A program made the position numbers and the translations under genes. Below the pieces are notes generated by a model, which was not told the origin of the DNA, did no database searches, and saw only the letters and a list, made by a program, of their open reading frames with translations. A stretch of 64,000 nucleotides of DNA from Quillaja saponaria (lineage: Eukaryota; Streptophyta; Magnoliopsida; Fabales; Quillajaceae), in assembly GCA_029379385.1 (NCBI GenBank), contig CM055618.1, positions 9,558,134 through 9,622,133 on the forward strand. The letters are read 5' to 3'. Positions 61,315 to 64,000 of this stretch are shown here, in pieces. How positions within the stretch are numbered: the stretch's first letter is position 1; every line of letters starts with the position of its first letter.

Positions 61315-63835
61315 CTGACTATGTCATTCTGGCTATTGGGGAGAAGGTATCAAAGTAATCAATGCCTTCCGTTTGTGTATAACCTTTAGCTATAAGGCGT
61401 GCTTTGTAACACTCCACACTATCTTCAGCTTTGTATTTAATTCTATAAACCCATTTGCAACCTATAAGACTCTTTCTAGGTGGCAAATCAGTGAGTATCC
61501 AAGTGGTATTTTGCTAAAGAGTTGAAATTTCAGACTGCATGGCTTGTCCTCCAAACCCAATGTTTAATGGCTTGATTATATGTTTATGGTTCAACAGAAG
61601 TAGAAATAGAGAGGCTAAAGGTACGGTGAGCATTAGATAAATGACAATATGAAATCACAGAAGAAAAAGGATAACGAGTACCTGTGGAAACCTGATTGGT
61701 GACTGCTGGTGTTGAAAGATTGTGATGGTAATCTTGTAGTAAGATGGAGGTTGTTTGATTCTGGTAGAATGTCTTGAAGTAAAGGATTGTGGAGCTGTGG
61801 ATATTGGATGAACATAAGTAGTAGAAGACAAATCATATGGATCAAGGTAGAAAATGTCAGTGATGTTATTTGGCTGAGGGATGGTAGAATTAGTATTGTT
61901 AGAATTATGTGAGCAATTGGTAGAAGAAAATGGAAAAACATGCTCATAAAATTTGACATTTCTTGAAAGAAAGATTTCTTTGGAATGAAGATCCATAAGA
62001 ACATATCTTTTGTTCCATGTTTAAAACAAAGGAAAAAACATTTTTTGTCTCTATGATCAAATTTGGATCTGTTGACAGTAAAAGTAGACGCAAAACACAA
62101 GGAACCCAAAACTCTCAAGTTTGAATAATAAGACATTTATTGTAAATCATTTCAAATGGAGATTTGTATTCAAGCAGAGGTGTAGGTTTTTATTAATAAG
62201 AAAAACGGAATGAAGAACACCATATAACCAAAATACTTTTGGAAGTTGAGTTTGAAATAAAAGAGCTCTTAGGACATTGAGGATGTGTTGGTGTTTGTGT
62301 TCTATAATGCCATTTTGCTCAGGAGTTTCTAAACAAGTGGTGTGATGGATTATGCCTTTCGAATGATAAAATATGGTCATTGAGAATTCTTGTCCATTAT
62401 CTGATCTTATGGTCTTAACCTTTAGTTCAAATTGTGTTTCTATCATAACAATAAAGTCTTAAAGATAACTTCTTGTTTCTGATTTCTATTTCATTAAAAA
62501 TATCCATGTGTTTCAAGTGAAATCATCAACAATAGTTAAGAAATATTTTTGACCATGAATAGAAGGAATAAAGTAAGGACCCCAAATATCAACGTGAATA
62601 AGTTCAAAAGCTCTATTAGATTTAGTTGTGCTTAGAGAATAAGGCAATTTCTTTTGTTTAGCATATTGACAAACATCACACAGATTAATGGCAGAATGTG
62701 AAGAAATAGAAGGATGGGTTTGATGCAGTATATTAAGAATAGATTTTGACAAATGACCAAGTCTATAATGCCAAAGGTCAAAAGATACATCACTGACGGA
62801 TGAGTTTGCAAATGAAAATGAAAAGTTTGATGTGGCACTAGTAGTTGGTGATGGAAGAGCAAGTTTTGTCAATGCATACAATCCTTCTTTGACCTTAGCT
62901 AAACCAATCATCCTTCATGTTTTCAGGTCTTGAATAAAACAATGTGAATCTTAAAGCAACATTGTAAAAGTGATGAAACCTTTGTGATAGAGATTAAATT
63001 GAATGTGAATTTAGGAATATAAAGAACATTTGTCAAGAATAAGTCATTTGAAAAATGAATTGTACCAGAATATTCTGTAAAAATGTGATTGCCATTTGGA
63101 AGAGAAACTGAAATGGGTTTAATACTTTTATAGCTAGTAAACATGGACAAAAAATAACAAATATGATCTGTTGCACTAGTATCTAATATCCAATATGGAG
63201 ATTTAGAAGGACAAGATAAGGAACAAATTTTAACTTAACTGGACAGTGAATTGAAAATACCTGAAAGTGGCTAAAGGTGAGTACTGGATTGACTGGACAC
63301 ATGTGAGGTGGTAGGTGAGGTTTCAAGCAAAGCCAATAGTTGCTTATACTGCTCTTAAGTAAAAGAAACACTTGGATCTCCACGATTGACTTATGAAGAA
63401 TTTGTTTGTGGTATGGATTCATCTATTTGAACATTATTGATTGAAGTAGTAGATGTCCTGAACTTAAATCCTAGGGGAAAACCATGCTTTCTATAGCAAG
63501 TATCAACAGTATGCCTTGGCCTTCCTCAGTAAGTACATACTTTATTATTTGTGGATGTTTGACCTTTATTTGCATAGGAACCTCTACCATAGGCAGTCTA
63601 GGAATGTTGTTTTATGAATTTGTTACCTTGAAACTGTCATTCATAGAAGTTGGTAATGTCTTGTTTGCAAACACCTTATGATCATTAGCAGTCATTGTTA
63701 AGTCTAGTTTTGACCAAGCTGAGGTGTCTTCCACGTTGCAATCTGACCTGTAATATATGGAAAAGGCAGTCCTTTGGACCTGGGAAAACTTTGATGCCAA
63801 AATTAGTATAATCAGAGTAAATAAGCTGAAAAGCT
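61315..63835 (-). mobile_element. decayed Ty1/copia polyprotein (gag knuckle, PR, INT, RT start)
   Basis: Read on the - strand from high to low coordinates: a gag end near 63800-63600; the zinc knuckle as CTY*GRPRHTVDTCYRKHG near 63520-63470, with one Cys codon turned into a stop; the protease box LDTSATDH near 63175; the GAG-pre-integrase HYRLGHLS and CDVCQYAKQKKLP with FELIHVDIWGPY at 62911-62513; the integrase core KTIRSDNGQEF and PEQNGIIEHKHQHILNVLRA at 62446-62147; integrase C-terminal LRVLGSLCFAS and MDLHSKEIFLSRNVKFYEHV at 62136-61655; and the first RT block [17 protein letters not shown] with [17 protein letters not shown] near 61470-61330. Frameshifts and stops are frequent. RT core and RNase H are absent, so the element is truncated at its 3' side. 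Confidence 0.88.
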
Positions 63836-64000
63836 ATAAAGAGTATGAGTTGTAGAGAACAACATGTTTTCTTTTGAGGTTTTGAGTCTTTTTATATAGG
63901 AGCTGTGTTAATCACAATAGTTATGACGTCTGTAACAATAATAATGATGTTTGTTTCATATAATAATGACGTATGTTACAATAATAATTGGCAATAATGA
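63836..64000 (-). mobile_element. probable 5' side of the copia element, window edge
   Basis: AT-rich sequence with repeated TAATGACGT / TTATGACGTCTGTAACA motifs. By position it should be leader or 5' LTR of the minus-oriented copia element, but no LTR partner lies in the window. Confidence 0.3.

Overview
The window looks like AT-rich nuclear DNA of a flowering plant, probably a eudicot. The evidence is split genes with GT-AG introns, plant-type Ty1/copia, Ty3/gypsy, LINE-L1, RTE, hAT, MULE and CACTA transposon remains, and one clear plant organellar gene. I cannot name the species.

The one convincing host gene is a RecG-type ATP-dependent DNA helicase (plant RECG, organelle-targeted) on the + strand. 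Reading the splice signals by hand gives 17 coding exons from 19001 to 56441. They join in one open frame of 3000 nt (999 residues plus stop), spread over about 37.4 kb. A non-coding 5' exon near 17.6-17.77 kb is plausible. The N-terminal wedge/OB region and all helicase motifs (GDVGCGKT, DEQH, SATP, HGRM, QLHQLRGRVGR) and the C-terminal RecG motif are present. One intron (44484-44560) appears to use a GC donor.

Layout. 0-9 kb: no intact gene; decayed CACTA (En/Spm) transposase, a ~168-bp tandem array of about nine copies, and a fragment of a small conserved plant gene. 9.7-10.9 kb: a ~508-bp direct repeat. 10.9-12.5 kb: a decayed RTE-type LINE on the - strand. 12.5-17 kb: decayed copia sequence with a 482-bp hAT-type miniature element inside it. 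17.6-56.6 kb: the RecG gene, whose introns carry a gypsy gag fragment, L1 pieces, a MULE-type MITE, RTE 3' ends, two copia remnants, small LTR (TRIM-like) elements and a 1051-bp hAT-like element. 56.7-64 kb: downstream DNA with a 100-bp tandem duplication, a broken Myb/SANT-like gene, CACTA-like repeats, and a third copia element on the - strand running toward the window end.

The host gene works alone here; there is no gene cluster or pathway. I found no previously undescribed multi-gene system. The interesting content is the gene architecture (long TE-filled introns, a GC-AG intron) and several transposon insertions datable or classifiable by their exact target-site duplications.
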